A stretch of 64,000 nt of DNA, from assembly GCF_016863295.1 (NCBI RefSeq), contig NZ_BOOP01000007.1:124001-188000 (forward strand), read 5' to 3'. Source of the DNA: Planotetraspora phitsanulokensis (GTDB taxonomy: Bacteria; Actinomycetota; Actinomycetes; Streptosporangiales; Streptosporangiaceae). Both the position numbers and the translations under genes were made by a program. Shown here piece by piece: positions 1 to 10,461 of this stretch. Numbering within the stretch: position 1 is the first letter of the stretch; each line of letters opens with the position of its first letter. Under the pieces are notes generated by a model. The model was given only the letters and a program-made list of their open reading frames with translations. It did not search any database and was not told the origin of the DNA.

Positions 1-2416
<2,416 letters not shown>

Positions 2417-2486
2417 GAGGAGTCCTTCTCACGGCGCGGGTTCGGTCAGAGTGCGCCTCCGGGCGGCGTTCGCCCGATCTTGGCCC

Positions 2487-2498
2487 GAGAGCGCTCTC
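2487..2498. promoter_or_regulatory. Perfect 12-bp palindrome, probable LacI-family operator
   Basis: GAGAGCGCTCTC is a perfect dyad 70 bp upstream of the GH3 start. Its GAGCGCTC core matches that of the CebR box (TGGGAGCGCTCCCA), which controls cellulose and cello-oligosaccharide genes in actinomycetes. It lies between the GH3 gene and the divergent LuxR gene. Cellobiose-type control is inferred from this resemblance and the neighbour; no LacI gene lies in the window. Confidence 0.5.
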
Positions 2499-2630
2499 CG
2501 GTCAAGGGTCCGTGAATCCGGAGTCAGGATTTCCTGCAAGATCCCCCACGGCCGGGGACGCGATGGCGTGGACCGTTCCCGGGGCCGAACCGTTATGTAT
2601 CAGAGCGGCGGCGGCCTGCTCTTCATTCAC

Positions 2631-4652
2631 ATGGAGGATCCTCGGGACAAGTGGCCGTTCGGCGGGCGCGCGGCCGAGCTCGACCTGATACGCGAAGCCC
2701 TTCACGGCGACCGCCGCGGCATCGTCGTCACCGGCCCGGCCGGCGCCGGGAGGAGCCGCCTGGCGGCCGAATCCGTCGCCGGGCTCCCCCACGCCCGGGT
2801 CACCGGGACGCGCGGCACCGCGCCGCTTCGCTTCGCGGCGTTCGCTCACCTGCTGCCCGGCGCCGCGGCCGACTCGCTCAGCCGGGCCGTGGCGGCGTTG
2901 AGCCCGGTGCGCGTGCTCGTCGTGGACGACGCCCATCTCCTCGACGACGCGTCGGCGGCCCTCGTCCATCACCTGGTGGCGAACCGGCGCGCACGCGTCC
3001 TGCTCACGATGCCGGACGGCGCACACGGCCCCGACGCCGTCCTCGCGCTCCGGCGGCAGCACATGCTCTCCCACCTGCCCGCCGCTCCGCTGCCCGCCGC
3101 TGAGATCGCCCAGATCCTCGCCTCCGTGCTCGGGGACCACGTCGAGGCCCTGACCGCGCTGAGGTTGCGCCGGGTGACCGACGGGAACCTGTGGCTCCTG
3201 CGCGAACTCGTCGCGGCGACGCGTGAGTCGGGCGGACTGCGGCGCGTGAACGGCGTGTGGCGGTGGCGCGGGCCGGTCCCCATGACGGGCCGCCTCAGGG
3301 ACCTGGTCGGGGCCGCCATGGGCGAGGTCGACGACTCCGAGCGGGAGGCGCTCGAGCTCGTCGCGTTCGGCGAGCCGGTGGACGCCACCGCCCCCGGGAC
3401 ACCCGTCGCCCCGCTCGAGCGCCTGGAGGCGAAGGGGCTCGTCGTGACCGACGACGACCTGCTCGTACGGCTGGCCCATCCGCTGTTCGGTCCCGCCGTC
3501 CGCGCGGGCGTCGGGCGTCTGCGCGCGCTCCGGCTCAGCCGTACGGCGCGGCCGCACGCCGACCTGACCGCGGCGTTGTCGGCCCAGTGCGCGGAGCTGA
3601 CCGCGCTCGGCCACTCCGGCGACGTGACGCGGGTCGTCCCCGGCGTGGGCGAACGGCTCACTGAGGAGGACGAGGGCTGGGACGAGCCCGGCATGGCCGA
3701 CTTCTGCGCACGCCGGGCCTGGATCGCCCGCCTGCGCGGCGAGCTCCGGGAAGCGGTGGCCTGGAGCAGCGAGGGGCTGCGGCGCTCCCGCCTGCACGGG
3801 CCGTGCCTGGCGGAGCTGGCCTGCGCCGCCGCTCAGTCCGGTGACCTGCTGACGGCGGAGGACGCGCTGAGCCGGTGGCCGCAGGACCCCGTGCCCGGCT
3901 TCCTCGCCACGCCCGCCTCGTTCCTCACCGCCCGCGCGTGGCTCCTCGCCGCGCGGGGCGAGCAGGACGCCGCGGTGGCGTCCGCGCTGGCGGCCGCCCG
4001 ATCGAGCAGGTCGGGCGCCTGCCTGCCGGACGGGCTGTTCGCACTCGGCGCCTGCCGTTCCGGTGCGGCGGAGCCCGGCAGGTCCGCCGCGCCGTACGGC
4101 ACGGGCCGCCCCGCCGGCCCCGGGTCGGGCGAGTTGTTCGCCCTGCACGACGTCGTACGGCTCGGCGCGCCCGGCCTCGTCGCCGACCGCCTCAAGCGAC
4201 TCGCCCGCACCCTGCCGGGTGACCTCGCCCCTCTGCTCTCCGAGCACGCCGCCGCCCTGGCCGCGGCGGACGGGCCCGCCCTGGACAGGGTGGCCGGGAG
4301 GCTGGCCGGGCTCGGCCTGCTGCTGCACGCCGCCGAGGCGGCGGGCCACGCCGCGAAGGCCCACCACGACGCCCGGTCCGCCGACGCCTCGATCGCCTAC
4401 GCCTCGACGCTGGCCCAGGCCTGCCAGGGCGCCCGCACTCCGGCCCTGCTCGGCCTCGCGACCCCCCGCCTCACGCCGCGGCAGCGGCAGATCGCGGGCC
4501 TCGCGGCGGCCGGGCTCACCAACCGCGAGATCGCCCAGCGGCTGGGGTTGTCCATCCGGACGGTCGCCAACCAGCTGTGCCGGGCGTACGAGAACCTCGG
4601 CAGCAGCGACCGGACCGCGCTGCGGCAGCTGATCAGCCTGGCCTCCGGCTGA
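2631..4652 (+). CDS. LuxR-family transcriptional regulator with N-terminal ATPase domain (LAL/MalT-like)
   Basis: Large one-component regulator of about 673 residues. Residues 30-50 hold a P-loop (TGPAGAGRSRL) in which the usual Lys is Arg. A Walker B-like strand, VRVLVVDDAHLLDD, follows near residue 95. The middle is alpha-helical and TPR-like. The last 60 residues are a clear LuxR helix-turn-helix (LTPRQRQIAGLAAAGLTNRE, then IAQRLGLSIRTVANQL). Such proteins usually sense a small ligand and activate secondary-metabolite or sugar genes. It is divergent from the GH3 gene, a plausible target. An in-frame ATG at 2595 would add 12 residues; neither start has a strong ribosome site. The Lys-to-Arg change could weaken nucleotide hydrolysis. 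Confidence 0.85.
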   Translation: MEDPRDKWPFGGRAAELDLIREALHGDRRGIVVTGPAGAGRSRLAAESVAGLPHARVTGTRGTAPLRFAAFAHLLPGAAADSLSRAVAALSPVRVLVVDDAHLLDDASAALVHHLVANRRARVLLTMPDGAHGPDAVLALRRQHMLSHLPAAPLPAAEIAQILASVLGDHVEALTALRLRRVTDGNLWLLRELVAATRESGGLRRVNGVWRWRGPVPMTGRLRDLVGAAMGEVDDSEREALELVAFGEPVDATAPGTPVAPLERLEAKGLVVTDDDLLVRLAHPLFGPAVRAGVGRLRALRLSRTARPHADLTAALSAQCAELTALGHSGDVTRVVPGVGERLTEEDEGWDEPGMADFCARRAWIARLRGELREAVAWSSEGLRRSRLHGPCLAELACAAAQSGDLLTAEDALSRWPQDPVPGFLATPASFLTARAWLLAARGEQDAAVASALAAARSSRSGACLPDGLFALGACRSGAAEPGRSAAPYGTGRPAGPGSGELFALHDVVRLGAPGLVADRLKRLARTLPGDLAPLLSEHAAALAAADGPALDRVAGRLAGLGLLLHAAEAAGHAAKAHHDARSADASIAYASTLAQACQGARTPALLGLATPRLTPRQRQIAGLAAAGLTNREIAQRLGLSIRTVANQLCRAYENLGSSDRTALRQLISLASG

Positions 4653-4749
4653 TCGTGGCCGATCTCGAAGGGGTCTCGCTCCTCACACGGCGGGTCCCCC
4701 TCGTCGTACGATGACGATCCCGGATGCACCCGACGTAAGGGCGTGCCGC

Positions 4750-5310
4750 GTGGACATCGACTCGACCGGCGCTCTCTTCCAGGCCGCGGCCAAGGGAGAC
4801 GCCACCGCGTGGGAGGCTCTCGTCGGCCGTCTCAGCCCGCTCGTCTGGTCCGTGGTCCGCGCGCACCGGCTGATCGACGCCGACGCCCACGAGGTCTTCC
4901 AGACCACGTGGTTCCGGCTGGCCGACAACCTCACGCGCATCAAGGAGCCGGACAAGGTCGGCTCGTGGCTGGCGCGCACCGCCCGGCACGAGTGCCTCAA
5001 GGTCATCCGCGGCTCCCGCAGGGTCGTCCCGACCAGCGACATCGACGTCCTGTCGCCCGAGGCCGACGAGCACTCCCCCGAGCAGGCCGTCCTCGAAGCC
5101 GAGGAGACCGCGGGTCGGGAGGCCACGCTGCGCGGGGTCTGGCAGGCGTACGAACAGCTCTCCGACAACTGCCGGCGATTGTTGCGGGTTCTGATGGCGT
5201 CGCCTCCGCCGAGCTATGCCGAGATCGCCGCAGGGCTCGGCATGGCGATCGGGAGCATCGGCCCGACACGGGGCCGCTGCCTCGGGCAACTGCGAAGGTT
5301 GCTCGCGTGA
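4750..5310 (+). CDS. ECF-type RNA polymerase sigma factor (sigma-70 family)
   Basis: About 186 residues with the two-domain ECF layout. Region 2 is at roughly residues 8-80 (VFQTTWFRLADNL, KVGSWLARTARHECLKVIRG) and region 4 at 120-180 (SPPPSYAEIAAGLGM and the following recognition helix). It directs core polymerase to a small set of promoters. The GTG at 4750 follows TAAGGG at a suitable distance; an in-frame ATG at 4711 would add 13 residues. The next gene starts 28 bp downstream, the position usually taken by an anti-sigma factor. That neighbour is paralogous to the gene after the S8 protease at 36 kb. Region 4 ends in an unusual GMAIGSIGPTRGRCLGQLRR segment, so promoter choice may be atypical. 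Confidence 0.85.
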   Translation: MDIDSTGALFQAAAKGDATAWEALVGRLSPLVWSVVRAHRLIDADAHEVFQTTWFRLADNLTRIKEPDKVGSWLARTARHECLKVIRGSRRVVPTSDIDVLSPEADEHSPEQAVLEAEETAGREATLRGVWQAYEQLSDNCRRLLRVLMASPPPSYAEIAAGLGMAIGSIGPTRGRCLGQLRRLLA

Positions 5311-5338
5311 TGACGCGGCGAGCCGGAGGGCCGGCGAC

Positions 5339-5773
5339 GTGAACGACGACGAACTGGAGGAGTCGCTGCGGCGCGCCGCGGAACTTCTCGACCCGGTGCC
5401 GGTCTCCCTCGTGGAGGTCGCCGTCGAGGCGTTCCGGTTCCGGACCGTCGACGCCGAGCTGGCGGAGCTGACGTTCGACTCCCTCGCCGGGACGGCGGCC
5501 GTCCGCGGCCCGGCGCAGGCGCGCGTGCTCGGCTTCGGCGGGCCGGAGACCGGTCTCGATCTGGAGATCACCGGGGACGGGCCGTCCCGCCGTGTCGTCG
5601 GCCAGGTGACGCCGGCGGCTCACGCGGTGGTGGAGGTCCGGGGCGGCGACCCGGTGTCCGTCAGCACGGACGCGTTCGGCCGGTTCACCGTGGACCGGGT
5701 CCCGCCCGGTCCACTGAGCTTCCGCTGCCGTGTCGGCGACGCCGTCTTCACGACGGAGTGGGTCACCGTCTGA
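5339..5773 (+). CDS. Small beta-sandwich protein of unknown function, sigma-factor partner (carboxypeptidase-regulatory-like)
   Basis: 144 residues, GTG start with GGAGGG upstream, 28 bp after the sigma gene and probably co-transcribed. The N-terminal third is helical (ELEESLRRAAELLDPVPVSL) and ends in the motif LTFDSLAG. The rest is beta-rich and ends in DAFGRFTVDRVPPGPLSFRC and TEW, like the regulatory beta-sandwich of carboxypeptidases. There is no signal peptide or membrane segment. It shares a DP-x-P-x-SL motif, T[FY]DSLAG, DA[FL]GRF and a DAV-x-x-TEW end with the protein at 36025-36480. Its position suggests an anti-sigma or adaptor role, but no classical zinc anti-sigma motif (HxxxCxxC) is present, so function is inferred from context only. 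Confidence 0.8.
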   Translation: MNDDELEESLRRAAELLDPVPVSLVEVAVEAFRFRTVDAELAELTFDSLAGTAAVRGPAQARVLGFGGPETGLDLEITGDGPSRRVVGQVTPAAHAVVEVRGGDPVSVSTDAFGRFTVDRVPPGPLSFRCRVGDAVFTTEWVTV

Positions 5774-5791
5774 CCGGGCCGAAGACCGAGG

Positions 5792-6562
5792 TCAGGCCTT
5801 GAGCCGGGCCTCCCACAGGGCCACCCACGTCCGCTTGTCCACGGCCCCCGTCGCGTCGAAGCCCTGGCTCGTCTGGAAGCTCCTGACGGCCGCCCTGGTG
5901 TCCGGGCCGAAGTCTCCGTCCACTCCGGCGGGCCCGAGCGAGAACCGGCGGCGGCGGAGCTTCTCCTGGACACGCCGCACGTCGGCGCCCTTCTGCCCCT
6001 GCTTGACCGTGCCGGGGAAGCCGGGGGCGTCTCCCAGCTCGGCCAGGACGGCGGTGACCGAGAGATTCGGCACGGACGGCCTGCCGTCGTACGCCGGACG
6101 GCCGTAACCCACCACGAAGGCGTCCGTCCGCCGGTTCCGCACGCAGGCGTCGCCGATGTTGCCGTCGATCGTCTGGATGTCGCGCGTCGAGCGGACCTTC
6201 TCGACCGTGGCGACATGGTCGATGGCGTCGATCCTCCTGCCGCCCGACCAGTCGAAGAAGACGATGTCGCCGGGGCGGATTCCGGCCGTCCCCGCGTGCC
6301 ACCGGCCGTCGTCCTTGAACCACTGGGCATGGCCCACGGTCCAGGCGAAGTCGCCGACCGCGGCGAGCATGTCCTTGCCGCCCGCGGCCATCGCGCACTG
6401 GGCGATGTACATGTCGCACCACGCGCCCTTGTCCCAGGCGTCCGCGGGCCGCAGGTCCTTCCGTTCGCGGAAGGAGGCCCCGAAGACGGTCCTCATGCTC
6501 GCGGGCTCCCGGTACCCGAGGTACCTGGTCATCTCCTTCAGCAGCTCACTGGGTCTGGGCAT
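5792..6562 (-). CDS. CHAP-domain amidase with C-terminal peptidoglycan-binding domain
   Basis: 256 residues. The first 140 contain a CHAP (NlpC/P60-like) cysteine peptidase fold with Cys49 (DKGAWCDMYIAQCA), His116 (IDHVATVEKV) and Asn135 (TIDGNIGD) as the likely triad. Residues 188-252 form a PF01471-type peptidoglycan-binding domain (GQKGADVRRVQEKL, GVDGDFGPDTRAAVRSFQ). It should cut peptide bonds in peptidoglycan. The ATG at 6562 has GAGGTGG upstream. No signal peptide is visible, so secretion would need another route or lysis, or the true start is different. It overlaps a small acidic reading frame by 17 bp, suggesting coupled translation. Confidence 0.85.
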   Translation of the reverse strand: MPRPSELLKEMTRYLGYREPASMRTVFGASFRERKDLRPADAWDKGAWCDMYIAQCAMAAGGKDMLAAVGDFAWTVGHAQWFKDDGRWHAGTAGIRPGDIVFFDWSGGRRIDAIDHVATVEKVRSTRDIQTIDGNIGDACVRNRRTDAFVVGYGRPAYDGRPSVPNLSVTAVLAELGDAPGFPGTVKQGQKGADVRRVQEKLRRRRFSLGPAGVDGDFGPDTRAAVRSFQTSQGFDATGAVDKRTWVALWEARLKA

Positions 6563-6677
6563 CGCGCGCCACCTCGCGATCCATCTCGTCGTAGTCGGGC
6601 TCCTCGAAGTCCTGGGGCGGATCGTCCGGTGACGGGTCCGGCACAGGTCGCGGCTCGACGGGCAGGTGTTCATCCAT
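6546..6677 (-). CDS. Small acidic Pro/Asp-rich protein overlapping the CHAP gene start (43 aa)
   Basis: Short frame beginning MDEHLPVEPRPVPDPSPDD and ending EVARDAQTQ. It is strongly acidic and proline-rich, with almost no hydrophobic stretch. It runs into the CHAP start with a 17-bp overlap (6546-6562), the usual arrangement for coupled translation. A purine-rich GGGGAC precedes its ATG. It could be a leader peptide or a small partner of the hydrolase. No family is recognised, and the main doubt is whether it is translated at all. Confidence 0.45.
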   Translation of the reverse strand: MDEHLPVEPRPVPDPSPDDPPQDFEEPDYDEMDREVARDAQTQ

Positions 6678-6770
6678 GTCCCCATATGACCGGTCGGTGG
6701 GCGTGCCGGTCATGAGTACCCCCCTACTCCTTCGGGTCCCGCCGACGACGGGACCCGGGGAGCCGGAGAG

Positions 6771-7166
6771 TCAGTGCGCGAAGTCGGCGGCGAGCCCCAT
6801 GCCGCGCAGCAGCGTGGGCCGGTCGTAGTACTCCAGCCACTCGGTCACGTGGCCGTCCTCCACCGACAGCACGCCGACGGCGGGCACCTCGCCGTGATGG
6901 CCCTTCACGTCGAACACGTCCCGCCGTTCGATGAAGACGCGGCCGTCGACGACGCCCATCGTCCTGATCTCCAGAGTGATCCGCTCGAGCCCGTCCGTGA
7001 GCGCGGCCAGCCGCCCGCGGATCGCGTCGCGGCCCACGATGGGATCCTGCATCACGCTGTGGAGCACGCCGTCCGGCGCGAAAAGCTCCACGACCCGCTC
7101 CCAGTCCATGGTGTTCCACGCCTCGACCATGTCGCGGGCCACCTGCAGGCGCGCGGCGTCGTCCAT
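6771..7166 (-). CDS. SnoaL/NTF2-fold protein
   Basis: 131 residues with the cone-shaped NTF2 fold signature: an N-terminal helix ending WNTMDWERVVELFAPDG, followed by strands around VDGRVFIERRDVFDV and a C-terminal VTEWLEYYDRP. This superfamily includes SnoaL cyclases, limonene-epoxide hydrolases and ketosteroid isomerases. In catabolic clusters they often act as isomerases, hydratases or lactonases. The start has a good GGAGGAG ribosome site. It follows the acyl-CoA ligase gene by 29 bp on the same strand and is probably in the same transcript. The reaction cannot be read from the sequence. Confidence 0.85.
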   Translation of the reverse strand: MDDAARLQVARDMVEAWNTMDWERVVELFAPDGVLHSVMQDPIVGRDAIRGRLAALTDGLERITLEIRTMGVVDGRVFIERRDVFDVKGHHGEVPAVGVLSVEDGHVTEWLEYYDRPTLLRGMGLAADFAH

Positions 7167-7195
7167 CTCGTCTCCTCCGCTGTGTGTAGGGGGTG

Positions 7196-8872
7196 TCAGG
7201 CGATCTCACGGCGGAGTTCGCGCTTGAGGATCTTGCCGACGGGGTTGCGCGGCAGGACGGCCCGCACCTCCAGCCGTTCGGGCAGCTTGTAGGAGGCGAT
7301 CCTGGCCGCGCGGAGGTGCTCGAGGAGGTCGTCGAGGGTGACCTCGGCGCCCTCCTTCGGCACGACGACCGCGCAGACCCGCTCGCCGAGAACCTCGTCC
7401 GGATAGCCGACGACGGCGACGTCGGCGATCCCCGGATGGGCCGAGAGCAGTCCCTCGATCTCCGCGGGGGCGATGTTCATGCCGCCGCGGATGATGAGGT
7501 CCTTGGCCCGGTCGACGTACCGGAGGAACTCGCCCTCCTCTCCGTCGATGACGAAGACGTCACCGGTCCTCAGGTAGCCCTGCTCGTCGAACGGATCGGG
7601 CAGGCGCTCGCCCTTCAGGTAGCCGGCGAAGACCGTCGGGCCCTTGAGCCGCAGCTCCCCGGGTCGGCCCGGCTCGGTGACCTCCTCGCCCGTGTCCGGG
7701 TCGACGAGCCTCACCGACACCTGGCGGGAGATCCGCGAACTCCACGTCACCCCCGCCGCTCCGTACCGGGGGAAGTAACGGGCGCGCTGCTCGGGATCGG
7801 GCACGTCGTGCGGGTCGGTCAGCAGCGCGATCCCCTCGTTCGAGCCGAAGAAGTTCACGATGCCGATCCCGTGGACGTCCTGCCAGCCCTTCACCATTGA
7901 GGGCGGGAGCGGCGCGGAGCCGGAGCCGATCAGGCGGAGCGAGGAGATGTCGGCGTGGGCCAGCAGGTCCGCGCGAGCCAGCAGCAGCGACAGGAGCGCG
8001 GGCGGCGCCACCGTGTAGGTCGCGCGCTCCTCCGCGATCTGCGCCAGGAAGGTGGGCAGGTCGAACGGGTGATGCTGGACCAGCACGCCGCCCACCCGCA
8101 GCCACGGCAGGAACATCCCGTTGATGCCCGCCATGTTCACCATGGGGAAGGGATTGAGCAGCACGTCGTCGCCGGTCAGCCGGGGCGCGTCCACCGTCGC
8201 CCAGCTCATCGCCAGCCAGTCGTAGTGAGTGCGCGGCACGCCCTTGGGGGTGCTCTCCGTCCCCGACGTCCAGCAGATGGTGACGCAGTCGTTCGGGTCC
8301 GCCGAGTGCGCGGCCGCGTGGTCCTCCACGAGCCGGCGCGCCTCGTCCGGATCGGTCGCGGCCAGCTCGGCGTCCAGCTCCTCCCCGTACGCGAGGACCG
8401 TCCTCAGGCCGGGCAGGGCGGCGCGGACCTCGTCGGCCGGGCGGCGTTCGCCGAGCCGCGCGACGGTGACGAACCCCGCGAACTCGGCGAGGGCGCCCAG
8501 CTCCGTGACCTCGTGCTCGCGGTACTGCACCGGCAGCGGCGAGACCACGATCCCCAGCCGCCAGCACGCGAGGTAGACGGTGACCAGCTCGACGGTGTTG
8601 GGCAGTTGCACGCCGAGCACGTCGCCCGCGCCGAGCCCGTGCCGCAGGAGGACGGCGGCGAGGCGGTTCACCTCCGACTCGAGCTCCCGCCAGGTGAGCC
8701 GCCGCGGCGGGAGACCGAGCAGGTCGCCCTTGTTGCGCGGGTCGACGAGGGCGAGCCGGTCGGGCTCGGCGCCGACCCGGACACGGAACAGGCCATCCAT
8801 CGTCTCGTCGCTCCACCAGCCCAGGCGGGTGTACTCCTCGACCCGCTCCGGCGCGTGCAGCCCCCGGGTCAC
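7196..8872 (-). CDS. AMP-dependent acyl-CoA synthetase/ligase
   Basis: 558 residues, full length for the ANL superfamily. Motifs in order: ICWTSGTESTPKGVPRTH (phosphate loop), NFFGSNEG, the adenylate-binding YLRTGDVFVIDGEE, the hinge RAKDLIIRGGMNIAPAEIEG, and the catalytic Lys in NPVGKILKRELR. It activates a carboxylic acid through an acyl-adenylate and transfers it to CoA. Overall it resembles cyclohexanecarboxylate/2,3-dihydroxybenzoate-type ligases rather than long-chain FadD. The GTG start lies downstream of GAGGGG. A regulon motif at 8998-9014 and a TTGACG promoter element lie upstream. Substrate is inferred only as a cyclic or aryl-alkanoic acid from the surrounding catabolic genes. Confidence 0.93.
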   Translation of the reverse strand: MTRGLHAPERVEEYTRLGWWSDETMDGLFRVRVGAEPDRLALVDPRNKGDLLGLPPRRLTWRELESEVNRLAAVLLRHGLGAGDVLGVQLPNTVELVTVYLACWRLGIVVSPLPVQYREHEVTELGALAEFAGFVTVARLGERRPADEVRAALPGLRTVLAYGEELDAELAATDPDEARRLVEDHAAAHSADPNDCVTICWTSGTESTPKGVPRTHYDWLAMSWATVDAPRLTGDDVLLNPFPMVNMAGINGMFLPWLRVGGVLVQHHPFDLPTFLAQIAEERATYTVAPPALLSLLLARADLLAHADISSLRLIGSGSAPLPPSMVKGWQDVHGIGIVNFFGSNEGIALLTDPHDVPDPEQRARYFPRYGAAGVTWSSRISRQVSVRLVDPDTGEEVTEPGRPGELRLKGPTVFAGYLKGERLPDPFDEQGYLRTGDVFVIDGEEGEFLRYVDRAKDLIIRGGMNIAPAEIEGLLSAHPGIADVAVVGYPDEVLGERVCAVVVPKEGAEVTLDDLLEHLRAARIASYKLPERLEVRAVLPRNPVGKILKRELRREIA

Positions 8873-8997
8873 CGGTGGCCCCCTCGGGCGCCGCCGCGAA
8901 CCGCGGCCTCCGGGGCTCTGTGCGTTCTGTGCATCCCGACGTCGCTCCCCTGTGAGTTCCGTACGGCTACCGGCACTGTGTTGCCGGTCACAGCGTT

Positions 8998-9014
8998 ACT
9001 ACAGCAGACAGAGT
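8998..9014. promoter_or_regulatory. Cluster operator copy 1 (CTACA-N6-AGAGT)
   Basis: ACTACAGCAGACAGAGT. Read on the minus strand it sits between a TTGACG -35 (9018-9023) and a TAGTAA element about 18 bp on, so it overlaps the spacer and -10 region of the acyl-CoA ligase promoter. The same 17-bp motif recurs at 9075, 19949 and 20007. It lies in the 303-bp gap between the ligase and the divergent SnoaL gene, which holds no other gene. Confidence 0.6.
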
Positions 9015-9074
9015 GATTGCGTCAACGGGCCGCGGCCTGGTCGAAACTCGTCCGCAATCAACCCTGGCCGGGTA

Positions 9075-9091
9075 ACTCTCTTAGTTGTAGC
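9075..9091. promoter_or_regulatory. Cluster operator copy 2 (inverted, ACTCT-N6-TGTAG)
   Basis: ACTCTCTTAGTTGTAGC on the plus strand is the reverse orientation of the same motif, 77 bp from copy 1. Here it would overlap the -10 region of the promoter for the plus-strand operon starting at 9176. Each divergent promoter therefore has its own copy. Confidence 0.6.
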
Positions 9092-9175
9092 GTGATGCCG
9101 GGCCTGTCCCATCGGCCGCTCCCCCGGACGGCGAGACGGCCACACGGTGAGGCGGACACGGTGAGGAGGCCGGGC

Positions 9176-9709
9176 GTGACGGACCGGTTACGGGAGCTGC
9201 TCGACAAGCAGGACATCTACGAGGTGCTGGCGCGCTATCTGCGCGCGGTCGACCGGGGTGACATCGCGGGCGTCGCCGCCTGCTACCTCCCCGGGGCCAC
9301 CGAGGACCACGGCGGCGTGTTCAGCGGCAGCGCGGCGGACTACGTCGCGAGCGTCGCACCCGTGGTGACCCATCCGCGCGGCCGGACCATGCACTGCATG
9401 ACCAACGTGCTGATCGAGCCGGGCGACGATCCCGACACCGCCCAGGCCGAGTCGTACGTGACGACGTTCACGCGGGTGCGCACGCCCGACGGTCCCGGCC
9501 ACTCGTTCGTCGGCGCCCGCATCATCGACAGGTTCGAGCGCCGCGACGGCCGCTGGGGCATCGCGCACCGCACGCTCGTGTGGGAGTGGAGCCACGACGC
9601 GCCCGCCGCCGAGACGTGGATCTTCGGCATGCTCGCCCCGGACCCCGCCGTGCTCGTGCGCGGCGGCAAGCATCCGGACGACCCGGTGTACGGCGGAGCG
9701 GCGAAATGA
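9176..9709 (+). CDS. SnoaL-like (SnoaL_4/NTF2-fold) protein
   Basis: 177 residues. The opening ELLDKQDIYEVLARYLRAVDRGD and later HGGVFSGSAADYV, TMHCMTNVLIEPGDD and SFVGARIIDRFERRDGRWGIAHR are typical of the SnoaL_4 group (PF13577), which includes ring-hydroxylating dioxygenase beta-like and isomerase-like members. GTG at 9176 follows GAGGAGG. The stop overlaps the next gene's ATG (ATGA). It is first in a five-gene operon (9176-13922) divergent from the ligase and likely provides a dehydration, hydration or isomerisation step. The specific reaction is unknown. Confidence 0.87.
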   Translation: MTDRLRELLDKQDIYEVLARYLRAVDRGDIAGVAACYLPGATEDHGGVFSGSAADYVASVAPVVTHPRGRTMHCMTNVLIEPGDDPDTAQAESYVTTFTRVRTPDGPGHSFVGARIIDRFERRDGRWGIAHRTLVWEWSHDAPAAETWIFGMLAPDPAVLVRGGKHPDDPVYGGAAK

Positions 9710-10461
9710 TCGAGCTGGCGGGCCGGGCCGCACTCGTCACCGGCGGGAACAGGGGCATCGGCAGGGCGTTCGTCGAGGAGTTGCTGGCCCGCGGGGCGGC
9801 CAGGGTCTACGCGGGCGCGCGCGACCCCGGCGACGTCGATCCCGCGCTCGTCGACGCCGGTGCCGTTCCGGTCCGGCTCGACGTCACCGACCTCGCCCAG
9901 GTGGCCGCGGCGGCCGGCACCTGCTCCGACGTGTCCGTGCTGATCAACAACGCCGGGCACTTCGCCAATCGGCGCCTGGTGCTGACCGACGACCCGGCGG
10001 CCGCCAGGACCGAGATGGAGGTCAACTTCTTCGGCACGCTCAACATGATCCGCGCGTTCGCACCGGTGCTCGCGGCCAACGGCGGCGGCGCCATCGCCAA
10101 TGTGCTGTCCGTGGCGGGCATGGTGCCGACCCCGTTCATGGGCGGGTACTCGACGTCCAAGGCCGCCGCGCTGTGGCTCGGCACCATCGCCAGGGCCGAG
10201 CTGGAACCGCAGGGCACGCAGGTCACCTCACTGATCGTCGGCTCGGTCGACACCCGGATGGCCGCGCACGTGGACGGGCGCAAGGAGGACCCCCGTGACG
10301 TCGCGCGGGCCGGCCTGCGCGCGGTGGAACGCGGCGAGAACGTCGCCGACACCGACTGGATGGCCGTCGACGCCCGGGCGCGGATGGCCCGCGACCCCGG
10401 CCGCTACGAACGGCAGCTGGCGAAGCTGCTGCACGCGCCGACGTTGAGAACCGGACGATGA
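9706..10461 (+). CDS. Short-chain dehydrogenase/reductase (SDR)
   Basis: 251 residues, classical SDR. TGGNRGIG (cofactor loop) is near residue 13 and INNAGHF near residue 83. The catalytic Ser is in VLSVAGM and the Tyr-Lys pair in YSTSKAA. The cofactor loop is followed by YAGARD, which favours NADP(H). It should interconvert an alcohol and a ketone. Four-base ATGA overlaps on both sides show tight coupling with the SnoaL and VOC genes. Substrate is unknown. Confidence 0.92.
   Translation: MIELAGRAALVTGGNRGIGRAFVEELLARGAARVYAGARDPGDVDPALVDAGAVPVRLDVTDLAQVAAAAGTCSDVSVLINNAGHFANRRLVLTDDPAAARTEMEVNFFGTLNMIRAFAPVLAANGGGAIANVLSVAGMVPTPFMGGYSTSKAAALWLGTIARAELEPQGTQVTSLIVGSVDTRMAAHVDGRKEDPRDVARAGLRAVERGENVADTDWMAVDARARMARDPGRYERQLAKLLHAPTLRTGR

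Noticed and set aside
2502-4367. 621-codon minus-strand frame opposite the LuxR regulator
   Set aside because: Repetitive Gly/Arg/Pro composition and no motifs; the plus strand carries intact P-loop and LuxR helix-turn-helix sequences.
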